Shown piece after piece: positions 11,700-59,900 of a stretch of DNA of 64,000 nucleotides. The stretch covers positions 6,989,345-7,053,344 of the forward strand of contig OU744451.1 in assembly GCA_916610825.1 (NCBI GenBank). Direction: 5' to 3'. The notes below the pieces were generated by a model, which saw only the letters and a list, made by a program, of their open reading frames with translations, had not been told where the DNA came from and did not search any database. The first letter of the stretch is position 1. Each line of letters starts with the position of its first letter. Source of the stretch: Haliclystus octoradiatus. Its lineage: Eukaryota > Cnidaria > Staurozoa > Stauromedusae > Haliclystidae. A program made the position numbers and the translations under genes.

Positions 11700-13320
11700 G
11701 TACCTCTTGTATACAATAATCTATATGTTTAGTAGTGAATCAATTAAAGAACTTAAAGTCTATATATAGCATATACATGACCAAGCTTTGTTCTGTATTT
11801 ATATACAATTCAAATGATTTACTGATAATTAATTGTACACCAAAAACTTGGTATTTACACGTTTGAATAATTCTAGGAATTCTATGATGATTTCACATGA
11901 ATCAGCACTGAAACCATGCTGTTACTATTGCATCATGTCACATGACAATTGTGTAAGATAGAAGCTGCTCTTACCTGTGTCCAGCTTAGTAATTGATTAA
12001 GGAATAGGATGTTAGATGGTATCCTGGATGGCATGCTATACACTTTCTAACCAGCACTGACTGCTCATCATGCCAAGAAATAATGAAGAAAAGAACATAT
12101 ATGTACCTGAAATTTTAACGCTGCAAAGTAAGCGCTTCCGTAATGTTGGGCTATTCCTAGCCTGCGTACGAGCCCTTAAGATTTTTCTGAAACCATAATT
12201 TGGTTTAACATATATAATTTGGTACGCATGCTATATGCTATTCCATGATTACATCCAGTGATACAGGCATTCACTAATACAAATCACTGATGACGACAAT
12301 TATGAATGTAAAAATGTATTGCGTTGATCCAATCAGATGTTAACCTAGAATACTCATATCGAGTCAGATGTCGGCAAAAACCATATGATGACATTGATAA
12401 GCGCATAAATCATGAGGGCATCCCATTCAATTTAATCATGCCTTGGTGTAGTTTCATTTCATTTTTATTTCATTTATTTTGTCAAAATTGACTTAATTTT
12501 GGCTAAATTTAGGAGAGTCCCATCACATTATCTTGCTGAAATGCATCATATACTTTACAAACAAGTTGTTAGAATACTAAGTGTAGTATAAGTATCTAAA
12601 ATTGGAAAGGATAAGAATATATATGTCCGGGAAACAACGCCGATAGTTTTTTGCTAAAGATTTCAATGTTGGGCCACGACTTGACTGGCTAGCAGCCATT
12701 AGTCTTATAATTAACTCAGTAGCCTAAAATATCATACTGAAGTAAAATGTAGTGGTCAGATCGGATTCAGGTTTTGAGATTTGTACACTAGCCTCGCATA
12801 CATGTAGTAAATTCATGTTAATACTGTAGGCACTGTAACCAAGCTGTAACAGTACTACGTACCCAACCTGAACTATATTGCATTGAGATATAATCTCATG
12901 AAAAGTATTTTCTGCTTATCATAAGCTTATCATAGGCTCTGTGTTGTGTCATCAGTCAATATATGCTATGTTGTACTTGTTATATATACATTTACGCATA
13001 TAAGGGCTCTCTGCATTGTTTAAATCTGTCATTATAGCTGAAAGGTATCATCATTAAGCACATTTTCGCGGGGAAATCAAATTCTGCGGGATTGTCCGTC
13101 TGATATATGATATATGATGACACGAACAAACTGATCCAAAGACATGCCTTATATCCGATTATGATATGATATGATATATTTTGCGCATACAATAGACGTG
13201 ATCATTATTTGGTTACAACGACAGAGATGTATGAAATTATGAATCATAAACAGTATTATTTCCTGTAAATAGTGAGTGGTATGATGATTTCAAGCAAACA
13301 GGGGCCCGCCTAAGCCCTAT
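11700..13320. other. intergenic region
   Basis: 3' flank of the unrecognised gene, then AT-rich sequence. No gene seen. GATATGATATGATATAT-type low-complexity sequence occurs near 13095-13175. Confidence 0.4.
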
Positions 13321-13324
13321 TGTG

Positions 13325-13400
13325 CCAATTCACGGCAATAAACCAATCAAATACCACTAAATTGTTGACGTCATTGATACTTCGTTGTGATTGGTTAATA
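13325..13400 (+). promoter_or_regulatory. 14-3-3 upstream CRE and CCAAT boxes
   Basis: A perfect cAMP-response element TGACGTCA is at 13366-13373. CCAAT motifs lie at 13325 and 13343, with an inverted one (ATTGG) near 13390. They sit 170-235 bp before the ATG. Their use as promoter elements is inferred. Confidence 0.5.
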
Positions 13401-13560
13401 TTTTTGTGAGTTGGAGGCAACTTTCTGAAGTCCCTGAAACCCGCCCTTTGAGTCGAGAGAAGCCATCGAATTGTTGGAAGGAAATATTACGCTTCCAAGA
13501 TATTTAGATTCGTATTTCACTGGATTGATCTTACCTTGTTTAAATATCTAAATAATTAAA

Positions 13561-14286
13561 ATGGCTCGTAATTCACACACTGAAAATGCTAAATTAGCTG
13601 AACAGGCAGAACGATACGACGATATGGCTGCCTCAATGAAAGCTGTCACCGAAATGTGTGGAGACGAATTACTTTCAAGCGAAGAGAGAAATCTGCTTTC
13701 TGTTGCTTACAAGAATATTGTCGGAGCACGTCGTTCATCATGGCGTGTACTTACCAGCATTGAACAAAAACATGCTGGAGATGAAAAACAAGCACTTACG
13801 AAAAGTTACAGAGAAGTCGTTGAAAAGGAGTTACATAAAATATGCTATGAAGTTCTGAAATTGTTAGATGATTGTTTGATCGAGAAGTCCGAAGGTGAAG
13901 CTAAAGTCTTTTATTTGAAAATGAAAGGTGACTATTTCAGGTATCTGGGTGAAGTTTCATCCGACAGTGAAAAAGAGAAAGTGATTGATTCTGCTAAAGG
14001 TGCTTACGAGAAGGCCAGTGAATCCGCTGAATCTGATAGCATGCCCAATACTCATCCAATACGTCTTGGTTTGGCATTAAATTTCTCAGTTTTCTATTAT
14101 GAAATATTGAATGACAAAAAGAAGGCTTGTGAATTGGCGAAAAAGGCATTTGATGATGCTATTGCTGAATTGGATAACTTGAAAGAGGACAGTTATAAAG
14201 ATAGCACTTTGATAATGCAGTTACTTCGTGATAATCTTGCACTGTGGACGAGCGACGAGGATGATGACCAAGAAGAAGCAAATTAA
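13561..14286 (+). CDS. 14-3-3 protein (YWHA family)
   Basis: An uninterrupted 241-aa protein covers a full 14-3-3 (family length about 240-255). 14-3-3 proteins form dimers that bind phosphoserine/phosphothreonine motifs in many cytosolic partners. Both family signatures are present: [20 protein letters not shown] (about residues 43-62) and [19 protein letters not shown] (about 212-230). The phosphate-binding residues are intact: Lys51, Arg58, Arg127 and Tyr128. The C-terminus is short and acidic ([11 protein letters not shown]). The coding region has no intron, unlike most animal 14-3-3 genes. An intron in the 5' UTR cannot be excluded. It looks functional, not like a dead retrocopy. A polyadenylation signal AATAAA is at 15204-15209, giving a 3' UTR of about 0.9 kb. 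The isoform is uncertain; the sequence is closer to zeta/beta type than to epsilon. Confidence 0.97.
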   Translation: MARNSHTENAKLAEQAERYDDMAASMKAVTEMCGDELLSSEERNLLSVAYKNIVGARRSSWRVLTSIEQKHAGDEKQALTKSYREVVEKELHKICYEVLKLLDDCLIEKSEGEAKVFYLKMKGDYFRYLGEVSSDSEKEKVIDSAKGAYEKASESAESDSMPNTHPIRLGLALNFSVFYYEILNDKKKACELAKKAFDDAIAELDNLKEDSYKDSTLIMQLLRDNLALWTSDEDDDQEEAN

Positions 14287-15240
14287 AGACACATAACAAA
14301 GCATTTCCACATTATCATCACTTCATATCTTTATTTACATTTCTGGAAAAAAGGGACTTAGAAGAATTTTTTGCATGTTATGGTTCACCCTTTTTGTTAA
14401 TTATTATTTTTTGGTATTATTTAGGAAGCTTGCTTTGCTGTAATGCTAGGTAACTACAATGTATGTTCAAGATAACCACCCCCTTCGTCATTTCCCCTTT
14501 TGAATACTTCCCCTCGTAGTTTGAAATTGTACTTTCACAGTTATTGCAATTTTTGATTTATTGCTTTGTAATTCAACTTGTAAATGTGTATGTACTGTTT
14601 GTAATCAAACAGTAAGTTTTCAATCAGGTTAATTAATATCAAATAACAAGATTCTCCAAGTGTTTAGTTGTGTTGTTTATTTATATGCATTGTTTTCTAG
14701 CTTCAACTTCTGTAATTTTACGTATATCAATATCTTATCTATACTCTAACAGCACAACAACTATGGCCAACCACCTGCATCTTACATTACATGACAATTT
14801 GATGAAATATTTTATAGATGTTGATCACCTTCACTAAATAATGATGTGATTATGCTGCATGTTTTCTTACTGAAAGTATAAAACTATATCTGATAACACA
14901 CTGTAAATCATATTGCATCATTGCTGTTGTCACTGACTAAACTTGAAAGTTTTATTTGAAAGGGTTATTATAGTTGGTAAAATGAAAATGTACTTGTCAG
15001 GCAATGTAATATTATGCTGCCAATTTAAGTGAATCTGTCAGTTCTGTTTATATTGCTAAATATTTATATTTGTACACAGCCTGAATTGTTTTTGCTTCAT
15101 AAGTTCTGGATAGGATAGTTTTAATTTTTTTTGTGAGCAAACATTCTCAATATTTTATCTTGATTTTTGGACTGTATTGTATTAAAATCAGCAATTTTTG
15201 GAAAATAAAATTGGTGGAGGAGTTGACGAACGTTATTTTA
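14287..15240 (+). other. 14-3-3 3' UTR
   Basis: AT-rich sequence from the stop codon to the AATAAA at 15204-15209. No other gene is visible. The next 370 bp to the ZDHHC6 ATG should hold the ZDHHC6 promoter and 5' UTR. Confidence 0.55.
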
Positions 15241-15614
15241 TATTTTATACTTTTGAAAGATATTTGTTGATTTAATTATTCAATGTGATTATATATGTGA
15301 ATGTGAAACAGTCAATACTATTCATGATCGATTTTTTTGTTAAAAACTATTTATTCAAATTTCGCAATAGGTGTCTCCATTTTGTATCAATCTCTTTTTT
15401 TTACGAATTTTTCAAATGATCAACCTGCAACAAAATGGCTGTCGGGCATATAATGTTGTGGAATCCGTAATGTTGTTTAGAACAAGCTGCAAACTTCATA
15501 TTTACCACATTGGCATTACCTCGAGTTTAATCATCATCAAATGAATTGAAATTATAATTTATTTATTCTTGATTCTTACTATTTGTAAATACACAACGTG
15601 GGAGATATACGAAA

Positions 15615-49997
<34,383 letters not shown>

Positions 49998-50964
49998 GAA
50001 CATAAATAATAGGATACAATTCATACAATTCGTTTTTAACCAAATTAAAATACATACTTGGACACATAATAAAGATACAAAAGAAAAGAATTACTAAAGT
50101 TTGTGACACTTAAAAATCAAAATACTTTCATAGACTTTTTAAAGTTTTTTTTTTAAATTGTAAGATGTTTTTATTTATATTTAGTTATTGTCTGTTTAAT
50201 TAACTGAATTATTATTAAATGTATTAGTATTAAAAAATATAAAATAGATTTGTATGACTCTACTACATTATATAATCAAATTAAATGATGTATGAACATA
50301 TTAAAACATCTCAGATAATTAGGCCTACATTCAGTATATTTTGTATGCTGCTTTATATTAATCTAGTTGATTTAATAATATATCAACCATACATTGGTAA
50401 TTGTTATTAGAGTATCTATACAATATTTGATCTAATTGATTAACGTATTGGTTCCATTTTTGGTAATTTATAATTGACGGCATTATTATACTTAGTATTT
50501 ACAATTGTTTTACAGTACCCCAAATTTGTTACTACGAACAAAAGTTAAATATAAGTTGGGTGTTTACATTAAAGTGTTGCTCTATTCAATAATTGTAACC
50601 AAACAAATAATTATCAATATAACGGAGAACATTTATAATAAACAATGTTCAAAATACTTTAACATTGCTTTGCAGCTTTCTAAACAATTTTAAAATGAAA
50701 AACTAGAAGACAGGTATCATTTGAATCATATGACTTAATCGTTGAACGATACCACAATGCCAGATCCTGTATTTGGAGTATTTGGAGAATTATTGTTTTG
50801 AATATTTATATCATCTTTTAATTGAAAGCAAAAACTTGTACTTCCAATACATGAATGAATTTGTGCACTTAAACTTAACATAATGACAAATTGTCCATTA
50901 TATACCCTCTACAACGGGGGAGGTAGAATATCAATTGGCTAAAGCCTAATTAAAATAATATGAC
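49998..50964. other. convergent intergenic region between ZDHHC6 and IP6K
   Basis: Contains the ZDHHC6 polyadenylation signal (50068-50073) and, on minus, a possible IP6K signal ATTAAA (50822-50817). AT-rich, with no gene seen. Confidence 0.55.
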
Positions 50965-53900
50965 TCAATTATTTTTCAATTGTTGCAATATACAAATTAA
51001 TGTTTGTAATCCAAGTAATAAACCATGATCAGGTCCTTTATGTTCATTATGAACATCACCTTTTTTACTCACTTTTGCAAAGTCTATAACACGTATATCA
51101 ACAGAGTCTGCTAATTCTTCCTCGTATGACATTCCATCATATATAAGTAATAACGAACATGCATAAAAGCGATAACAGTCTGTTGCTTCTATAACATTGT
51201 GTAATTCTTTTAATTTTGTAAGTAACGGATCGATTAATCCACTTAATAATTTATTTCCATTATGTAGAAATGAATTTATTGATTTTTTAAATCCATCTTC
51301 ATTTAATTCACGTCCAATGTATTTGTCAACAAAATTGAAAGTTTCTATTTCACAATTAAAGACCTGATGAAAAAGAATATTATAAAAATGAAAGGTCGAG
51401 ATAGAAAAATTAGATAGTTGTTTCTGCATAAAGGGGACTTGAACTTCTTTATTCTACTCGTCTACTTCCTGTTCATATCCTAGCAAAAGACAATAAATAC
51501 ACCGGCAGCTGTAATCAGACTGTGCATTTGTAAACATTCCTTTGTGGCATTCATTCCTGTTGGGAAGCTAGAATAAACTCGCCTTTGCCTACTTTACAAT
51601 TTATGCTTCATTTACTACCAACACCAGATCATGGACATTATGAACGTGAAAAAATACCCAAATTTTCATGAAAATTTCATGAACTGTTCATGGACAATTA
51701 GGCGATTTCTCATTCATGAATTTATCAACCTTGTGTCACAAGGTAGAAGGGAAAAAAGGAGATTCAAAACTCATGAGATTTGTGAACTCAACTTGGTGAA
51801 ATTTGTCTAATAATAAAATAATAATGAAAAGGCATCGTATAACTTTGAAGGAAATCATGACCAATTCAGTAATTGATCATTCTGGATCTCAAGAACACCA
51901 GTTTTCCACATTCAACAATCCTGAAGAAAGAATTCATTGAAGCATTGCGTAGAAACAAGGTCAATTATTGTATGCTTATGAGAGGCAAAAATGACCGGTG
52001 GGCTCTACATGCTTAGAGTCACACACATGTCTACATTGATGTTGTCGTTCAAATTACTTTTGTGACTAAATCCATGCTGAAGCTTGAAATTTGAAGCCAT
52101 GACTGAAATTGATTGTTGAATTACGCTAAGCGTTATTCAAAATTTAGCTTAGTACCAACGGTCGGTCAATATTGCCTCTTCAAGGCTGAAGCAGACACAA
52201 GCAAATTTCATAAACTAGACACCAACCTGCATTCCACAAAGACGGACACCAAGTGCCTTTGATGTTGAACTTGCAGATCTCTCGTTTTTTCTTCTTACTT
52301 TCTCAACAGGGTCATCGTCCCCATATTGTCTTGTCCCCATTTTTATGTCGAGGATACATGGTCTCTTTAACTTTGCCGCAACATTACCAAGAAGAATAAA
52401 TTCTGGTAATTATTATTAAGGAATAAATTGTTAAATACAGCATAGTCGTCAAATCTTTTGCCCAAAAGTTTATCTTTTTCAACATGAATATTACGGGCCC
52501 GGAAATGAAATTCATTTTTGATCTGATACTTGAGTATATTTACTGCAATCTACAGTCAGGCATGGATTATACGAGCGAACCTAACCTAATACATTTCAAT
52601 TATTTCATTCATTCGAATTAAGTTCGCTGTTAGCGCGCTCCGTATAAAGCGGTTGAGCTCGCCAATGTATTAAGTTCGCATAGTCCAAGCGCACTAACAG
52701 CGAACCTAATGCATTAAGCGCGCCTTCGTGTTATACGAGCGAACCGAATCAAATACACCTTTATCACAGAGCCGTGACTGTCTCTGTAATTGCCTTTATA
52801 TGGCAATAAACCGGGGGTTACAAATTAAAAAAATTCAAGTCATTGTTCTATTGATGTTTCCATGGTGACGTCTTTAATCCGTTCATAATAGAACATCAAA
52901 TAATTAGGTAGATTATCATGTCTACGAATTAAAATTTATCTGGCCAAATAAAAATTGAGTTGCAAGAGAAAACCTTGATTAAATGCAAAAAATATAAAAC
53001 ATAAAATATAATTTGCAAGAAATCAAAGTTATCATGAGGAAGATTTATATATTTTAGTATTATATTTATATATATATATACAACTTCCAAGTAAACGTAA
53101 ATACAAGATGCAAGACTTTTCCCGCTTCAACGAACAAAACAGTACAAAAGCATTTTGGTCATGCGATCAAGTTTCAATTTTCACACAACAACATTTTCAA
53201 TGACAAAAGAGACATGTTACATCACGTTACATTACATTACATCACATTAGCTAAATTAATAGTTAAGTTCGCATGCATAACGCGGCAGGCGAACCCAACT
53301 CGATTAGGAGCGAGCTCAATTGCTATTAGGTTCGGTTCGCTCGTATAACCCATGCCTCAGCTATTTAAATACTATAAGAAATGAAAACGTTATCAAACTT
53401 TGAAACTGGGCTTAAACACTTTTATCTCACTAATATTTGCTGCAATAACTTCTTCAGTTGCTCAACGTTTCTGATTAACCTAAACAACTAAAATGCCTGA
53501 CAAACTGAATTCCAATTGGGTTTGCCTGTGCTCGCAACTCGTAAAGTCATAATATGTGGATTAGTATGGTCTGCATAGAAAGCTTGTACTGGGCTGAGTT
53601 GGGGGAGAGTCTGAAACTTGCGAAAACCATTGATTGTCCATTGTTTATCAGCCAATCGCTAACGATTTCTTCCAAACCATAACCAGATCATGATTGGCTG
53701 ACGAACAATGGACAAACAATGGTTTTTCTACACTTCAACGTCCCTCAGCCCCTAATTTAACCTGGCGCAAACTTTCTGTAAATATTACGCAAACCCTACT
53801 AATCTGCAAAAGGAGATTTAGGTCTAAGCGTAGGCTACGGCAAACCGTGCATAGTAAACTACAGAACTACGCTGATAAATCAAGGTTGCTACAATAGTAA

Positions 53901-56900
53901 TATATTGGCCCACATTACAGTCTGGCTCAAACAAAGTAGGCCTAGGCCTACATACAAGAAGCTTTCAAGCTATAAAGATTGGAATTCAACAATATCGACA
54001 CATTGAAAGTCATGGTGTAGCACCAAACACTTCAAAAGCTGTCCTGTTGTGATTCAATTGTTTGACCGGTTCAACACCTTGACTGAGTCTTGTGAATTGA
54101 TTTAGTTCGGCAAGGTCTTGTAGAAACACAAAAGCATAACAACATGAAAGGATACTGATTCCTTTACGATTTTCCTTCTTTGCGTCTGAAACAAGTCGTC
54201 CTTGCATTTCATCAACCCATGGCAATGAATCGTCTAAATTTGAAAATTAAAATTGACAAAGTTTCAAATTAAGTTTAACAGAACACCTGGCTGTTAAGTC
54301 CAAAAATTTCAACTTCAAAAAAATCCTACCATATTTGGGACATCTGCAATTCGATATTAGCGACCATAGCAGCCTACAGATAGAAATAACAGTAATACAG
54401 TACTAACATTTTCAAAACATATTGATAGAAAGAAAGAAAACCACAAAAGATTAAAAAAATGTAATAATGCTCCATTTCAGGCTAATTTGTGCATCAGTAG
54501 TTACCCAAAAACTCAGAATTTTCAGTCTGACCAAAGTTGATGTTCTGAATTTAGATCACAGTTTTGAACATGGAACATTAATTTACATGACTCATACACA
54601 TATACAGTCAAACCTGTTATAACGGTCACCTCTATAAAGCGGCCACCTGTCTACAGAGTGGTCACTCTTGCAATGTCTAAAATAGTATTTTCTATTGAAT
54701 CAAACCTGTATATAACGGCCACCTGTCTATAATGGTCAATTTATGTACCTCTCGTAGCTGGCTGTTATATACAGGTTTCACTGTATACAGTTTCAAAGAA
54801 TTATTATTGATTTTGGAACTTTGATTTCATGGATGAAAATAGCGTATAGTTTTAGTTTAAAAATTAATAATAATAATACGCAAACCGTGTCGGTGATCAA
54901 ATCACCATTGTTTCATTATTGTTAAACTCCTTTTCCGCAGAGCACTTTCCAAACTTCTTATACGCTTCTGGGTCATCTATAGGCCTTTGGCTATCCGACG
55001 TTTTGTTTTTACAGTTTAAAATGCTATAAATTGCTCATAAATTGCGATTAAAATTTCCAAAATCGTGATATTTCGACGGAAGTTATGTGAAAATAAACTG
55101 CTTTCCTTGGTGTATCCCGTCATGCCTAGCAACATCACGAATTTTAGAGCACGCTTTATTTTAATGGCTGCCAATATTTTGTAAAAGTGTTTCATCATAT
55201 TTTGCAAAAGTATTCCAATATGCCTAGAAGGAGAAGTGGTCCAACAATACTCCATTTTACATCACAAACAGAAGACACAATTCTCGGTAAGTCTTTTACA
55301 ACTTGAATGTTTAAATGCTTCATGTAAAGTCTGTCGAAGTCACTTTTACCGTGGTTTTTACCCTGTTGCATGAGGGCTTACAGGACTCTGATGGCAATTG
55401 TTACTTTTAGTTTTCTTTTAAGTATCATAATCCCAAATAGCCTACTTTGTTATCAAGTCATCGTTGGCAGAAGAGATTACTGTGTCACTGAATCGCCAAT
55501 ATTAGCTTGATTTGTTATGAACTGTTCTTCGTTGCAAGAAAGGATTTACTGTGTCACCGTTTTATGTCAGCAGTTCTGTTCTGTTAGTGTTATCCACACA
55601 GCACACACAGAGATTTGACCCATAACAAATAAACAAATTCAGAGAATTAGTGTGGTACTTTTCAGTCGTCAAGCAGTTGTAAGTTGTAGGCCTACAAATC
55701 CAAAATTGGAGTTGTAATTTAGAATTTTAGCTGCCTTCCATCCCTTTGTCGAAATGTACATTTATAATGTGCCATAGATTGACAACGTCCACTGTGTCCA
55801 CACATTGTTTACTTTAATCATTATTATATTATGAGGTATGTGAATGGTGACCATTATAGACATGTGTCCTCTCTGTGAGAAGTTGGCTAAAGTTGATAAA
55901 ATATTAGAGTTTGGGTCTCTCATTTATGTAATTTACTGTATCAAATTTCAGAATCACCTGTTGTTATTACCAATATCACTCAATGACTCATGCTGAGATT
56001 CACTCAACCGACACAGCAATAATATTTACATACCAATGCCTTTCATTGTGAAAACAAGTTCATTAACTGCAATACCTAACTTACAATCCATATTTATTTC
56101 ATTTGAACTATGTAGTCAACATAAAATGTACTTATGGATAACCCATATTTATAAATATATTTGATTGGAAACATGTAGTATAATAGAGTATCAATTATCT
56201 CCTTTTCACTATGCTTTACATGTACGTAACGATTAATTATAAACTGAAATGAATTATCAGTGTTGTTTTACATTTTTAATTCCTTCTCATGACTATTTTG
56301 TTTCATTGACATTCTCTTTGACAAGACATAGTGCAGGCTACTAACGGGAGCGAAGCGACCTCTTTGAGGAAGCCGAAGGCTGACTGGCCCCGGGCGCAGG
56401 CCGCAAGCCGAAGGCTTGTAACTTATAAAATAGTTCCTATTATGAAAATCATTAGTCTGCGTTTACAGACCGCGATTCATTCACAAAAGAATAGGGTCTG
56501 TGTGTTTTGCACAGTTCTCTGTCCAGCCACTCTACGAAAACGTAGAGCGGAAGTTTCTGATTGTTGCCTGGTAAATCTATTGTTCTTAGATAATAAATTC
56601 ATCACCTTCGTTCGATCAATTAATCGTCATAGCTACGAAGCCTAAAATAGAACTTATTGCAATCATGTCAACTGAAGTGAACAAAGTAATGTGAGAATCC
56701 CGGTGAAAATCATCTTAATCTTGCATAATTATGTGACATCAATCTTATTCTGATACGAGGCCGGGACAGAGAAACCGAGCAATTCACACAGACCCTATTC
56801 TTTTGTGAATGAATCGTGGTCTGTAACGCAGGCTAGAAAATCATGGGATCATGTAAATAATTCCCATTATGGGATTTATTAAACCACAAATAGATAACTT

Positions 56901-59900
56901 CTTCCTGTCATAAGACATAGAATGACCATTTATGGTCTCGTGATTTGTAGATTTACATATCACCTTACAGAGAAAATTGTATAAATATCGATAGAAATTT
57001 AGTAAATCATGTATAGTCATCCGATGCTGTTGTAAGCCGTTCTGAAGTTGAACAATTCAACAATCGAAGAAAACAACAGATAACAGACATCATACCTTTT
57101 TCTTATCTCATCACCGGACCTGAACGCCTCAACTTTACATTCTGAAGAACACTGACAAGAAGTTGGAATACCAAGAAAATGTGCTTTGCCTTTATCATCT
57201 TTAATGAAGTGGACATCAACAACACCTTCAAACAAATCATTTAAATTCTCATTGGATTTGATAGATATTAAAATTCCATCCAAAAGTCAAAACTAAAATT
57301 CTATATAGCGCTCTGGATGTAAGAATTACACTATCCATTAACCATTTAAAGTAATATTTCCATGAAAAACAATGGCTTTGGTAACTGGTAGTTGAAAAAT
57401 CTTTTTTGTTTGTCAAAAAAAATCAAACTTCTGTCACAAATGGAGGTGACGTGTAGGCTATGTAGAATAGCGGGTACCTACTCCAGACCGCACACCACAG
57501 AGAATGATTGACACATTTGTGACAGAAATAAAGTAAATTCAATTACTAAAAACCCTTGTATTCCTACAGACCTTCTAACCCTCCCGATCCCACCGGCAGC
57601 TTCCCGCTTTTGAAGGCAAACTCCTGCTTTCCTGATTGCTCCCAAATTCTACAGACAATTCACATGTTTGTTATTGACAAAGGAAATTGTATAACAAAGT
57701 CTTTGTTTGTTCAACATAATTTGAGATTATGTCAAAAATAAAATGAATATTATGTTTATTATATTTGTGTGAACTTTTTGTATTGAGTTTGACTTCAAAT
57801 TCTTAAATGGAGGGATGAGAACGTCTTCAGATACGTCATTATGTTAGTTTACCGTTTTTAAATGTTATTGATTTCAAGCAAAAAGGTGTCCCAAGGTTAT
57901 GTCTGACTTTGGAGATACTGTAGAAGATTTTAATTTCGCATTAAGAAAGATAAAAAATTTACAATTCTGACTTCACTTTTTCTTTTTCTTGATTTTCTGG
58001 CATATTCAAGATGTGATTTGAAAATCTAATGACTTAATATCTCATCTCACGTAAGCTTGGTTCCACATATAGAAAATTTGCATGCGACTAGTCACCATGC
58101 CTGTGATGATGTCGGTAAGTTGGCAACATTGCCTTGATGGCATGAGACACTACCACCGACTAACTAGAGTAATTCCCAACTAAATCAACACATTTTTATA
58201 TGTTATAATACTCATATCATAGACTATGGGACAGTTTTGAAAATCATATACACAATTTGTTTGTGTAGTTACAGTTACTAGCATTAACACTTCACTAATT
58301 TCTACTATTGTATTAACAAGAAACGATCAATACAATAGTATAATTGGTTAGTATGGACGAATAATGAACTAATTTGATTATCGTTATGGTATGTACTTCA
58401 GACAAACAATCGCTCTGATAAATTATGAATAGACCACTTATGCACATCTGAGACTATCTCAATTGGCAACTGTTTTACAACATCTGTATCAAAATTTACA
58501 ATTTTTTTTACTAAATTACTTCAAATTTTGCCAAGTTGATCTTCACTTCATTATCTTTTCATAAAATAAGTTTCAATAAATTCTGAGAGGGTAAGGTTTT
58601 TTCTGTTTGCGAGTTGACGTGGAGTGATCCAAAATCCAAATAGACGTTTTCGATGCGCATAGGGAATGGGTGCATTATTGAATGCAATTAGCAAGGGGTC
58701 AAGCCTTTCTAAACTAGAATGGAATCAGGAACGAAAGATCCTTGATAAAAATACTGAGCCTTTGTAAGTTGGTAATTATTGATTACCATCACCCCCTCAC
58801 GCTTCTAAACTCTAACCCAATAGAAAAAGAGATAAACTAAAGCCGCAACTAAATGATTGCTAAATAGCGACTAAGTTTAGAATGACAAAATAGATTAAAT
58901 CAAGAGAAAATTTATGCTTGATAATTAGCGACCAAATAATTCATTGACAGTGGCAAAACAATGAGCGACATGGCAATATATTTCCACAGACAATTAAATC
59001 TTCAACAGCACTGAGCAGACAATAAAAGTTGCAAACTATAAATCAAAAACCGCAGCAAATTTTATAATTTATATTAGCAAATTTATTTAACATTTGGAGA
59101 AGGGGTTTAGTTTCCGATTCAGAAAACAAAAAAATTGGAAAAACAATAAATTGTTGCTGGATTACTCGTCTGCTGATAAAATCGACTTTGCTAATAGAAA
59201 GATCACTATTTTGCTGAAAATAAAGGTCGCGTTTTTAATCAATTTGCTGTGGAAATTAATCAATTAGCTGCAGAATCATGCTAATTTGTCGCGGAAAGTA
59301 GCCCTTTTGTCATAGTGTTTAATCCATGCCATAGAAATGAGCTATTAACTGACAAGGATTGTGGTTTAATGAGACAGAAAAGAAGACTGTTATCGACTTG
59401 ATATTGATTGCATTAACTGCATGTGATATGAAATTATTATGGGGACAGGATTCGCAAAATGCTAGTCATGCATAGGCCCTACATGGAATTTCTGGGGGTG
59501 GGTCAGAAAAAGTCAACTCACTGACTCCTACTTTTCTCTGATTTTTCAAAACGTACACTCGTAGACTATTAGAAAATATAATCCTTATAAGGAAGCTAAT
59601 TTTGATGGTTCTGAAATAGATTCAGCAGAGTCAAATTGATCAAACAAATGATGAACTGTGGAACAGTATGACATCTCTGCACACTTACACAGTAGGTCAC
59701 AGTAGGATAGCAGAATTAATATTGCACATCAATACTCGACTTGCGTAGGCGTAGGAGCTGGAGGGCAGGAGGGGCAATTGCCCCCCCCCCAAACGCATCT
59801 GGGAAAAAAATTCGGGCAATTTTTCGGGCAAATCAACAAATTAAAAGTTTTTTGTGTTACAGTGAATGAAAGTGTTCTGGAAATTTACTGTGTATTAATA

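Noticed and set aside
54010-54225. 71-codon minus-strand frame as a separate gene
   Set aside because: Its first part is IP6K exon 4; the rest reads into the intron after the GTATCC donor below 54156.
55016-55255. 79-codon minus-strand frame
   Set aside because: In an IP6K intron, its phase does not fit IP6K exons 2-4, and no similarity was recognised.
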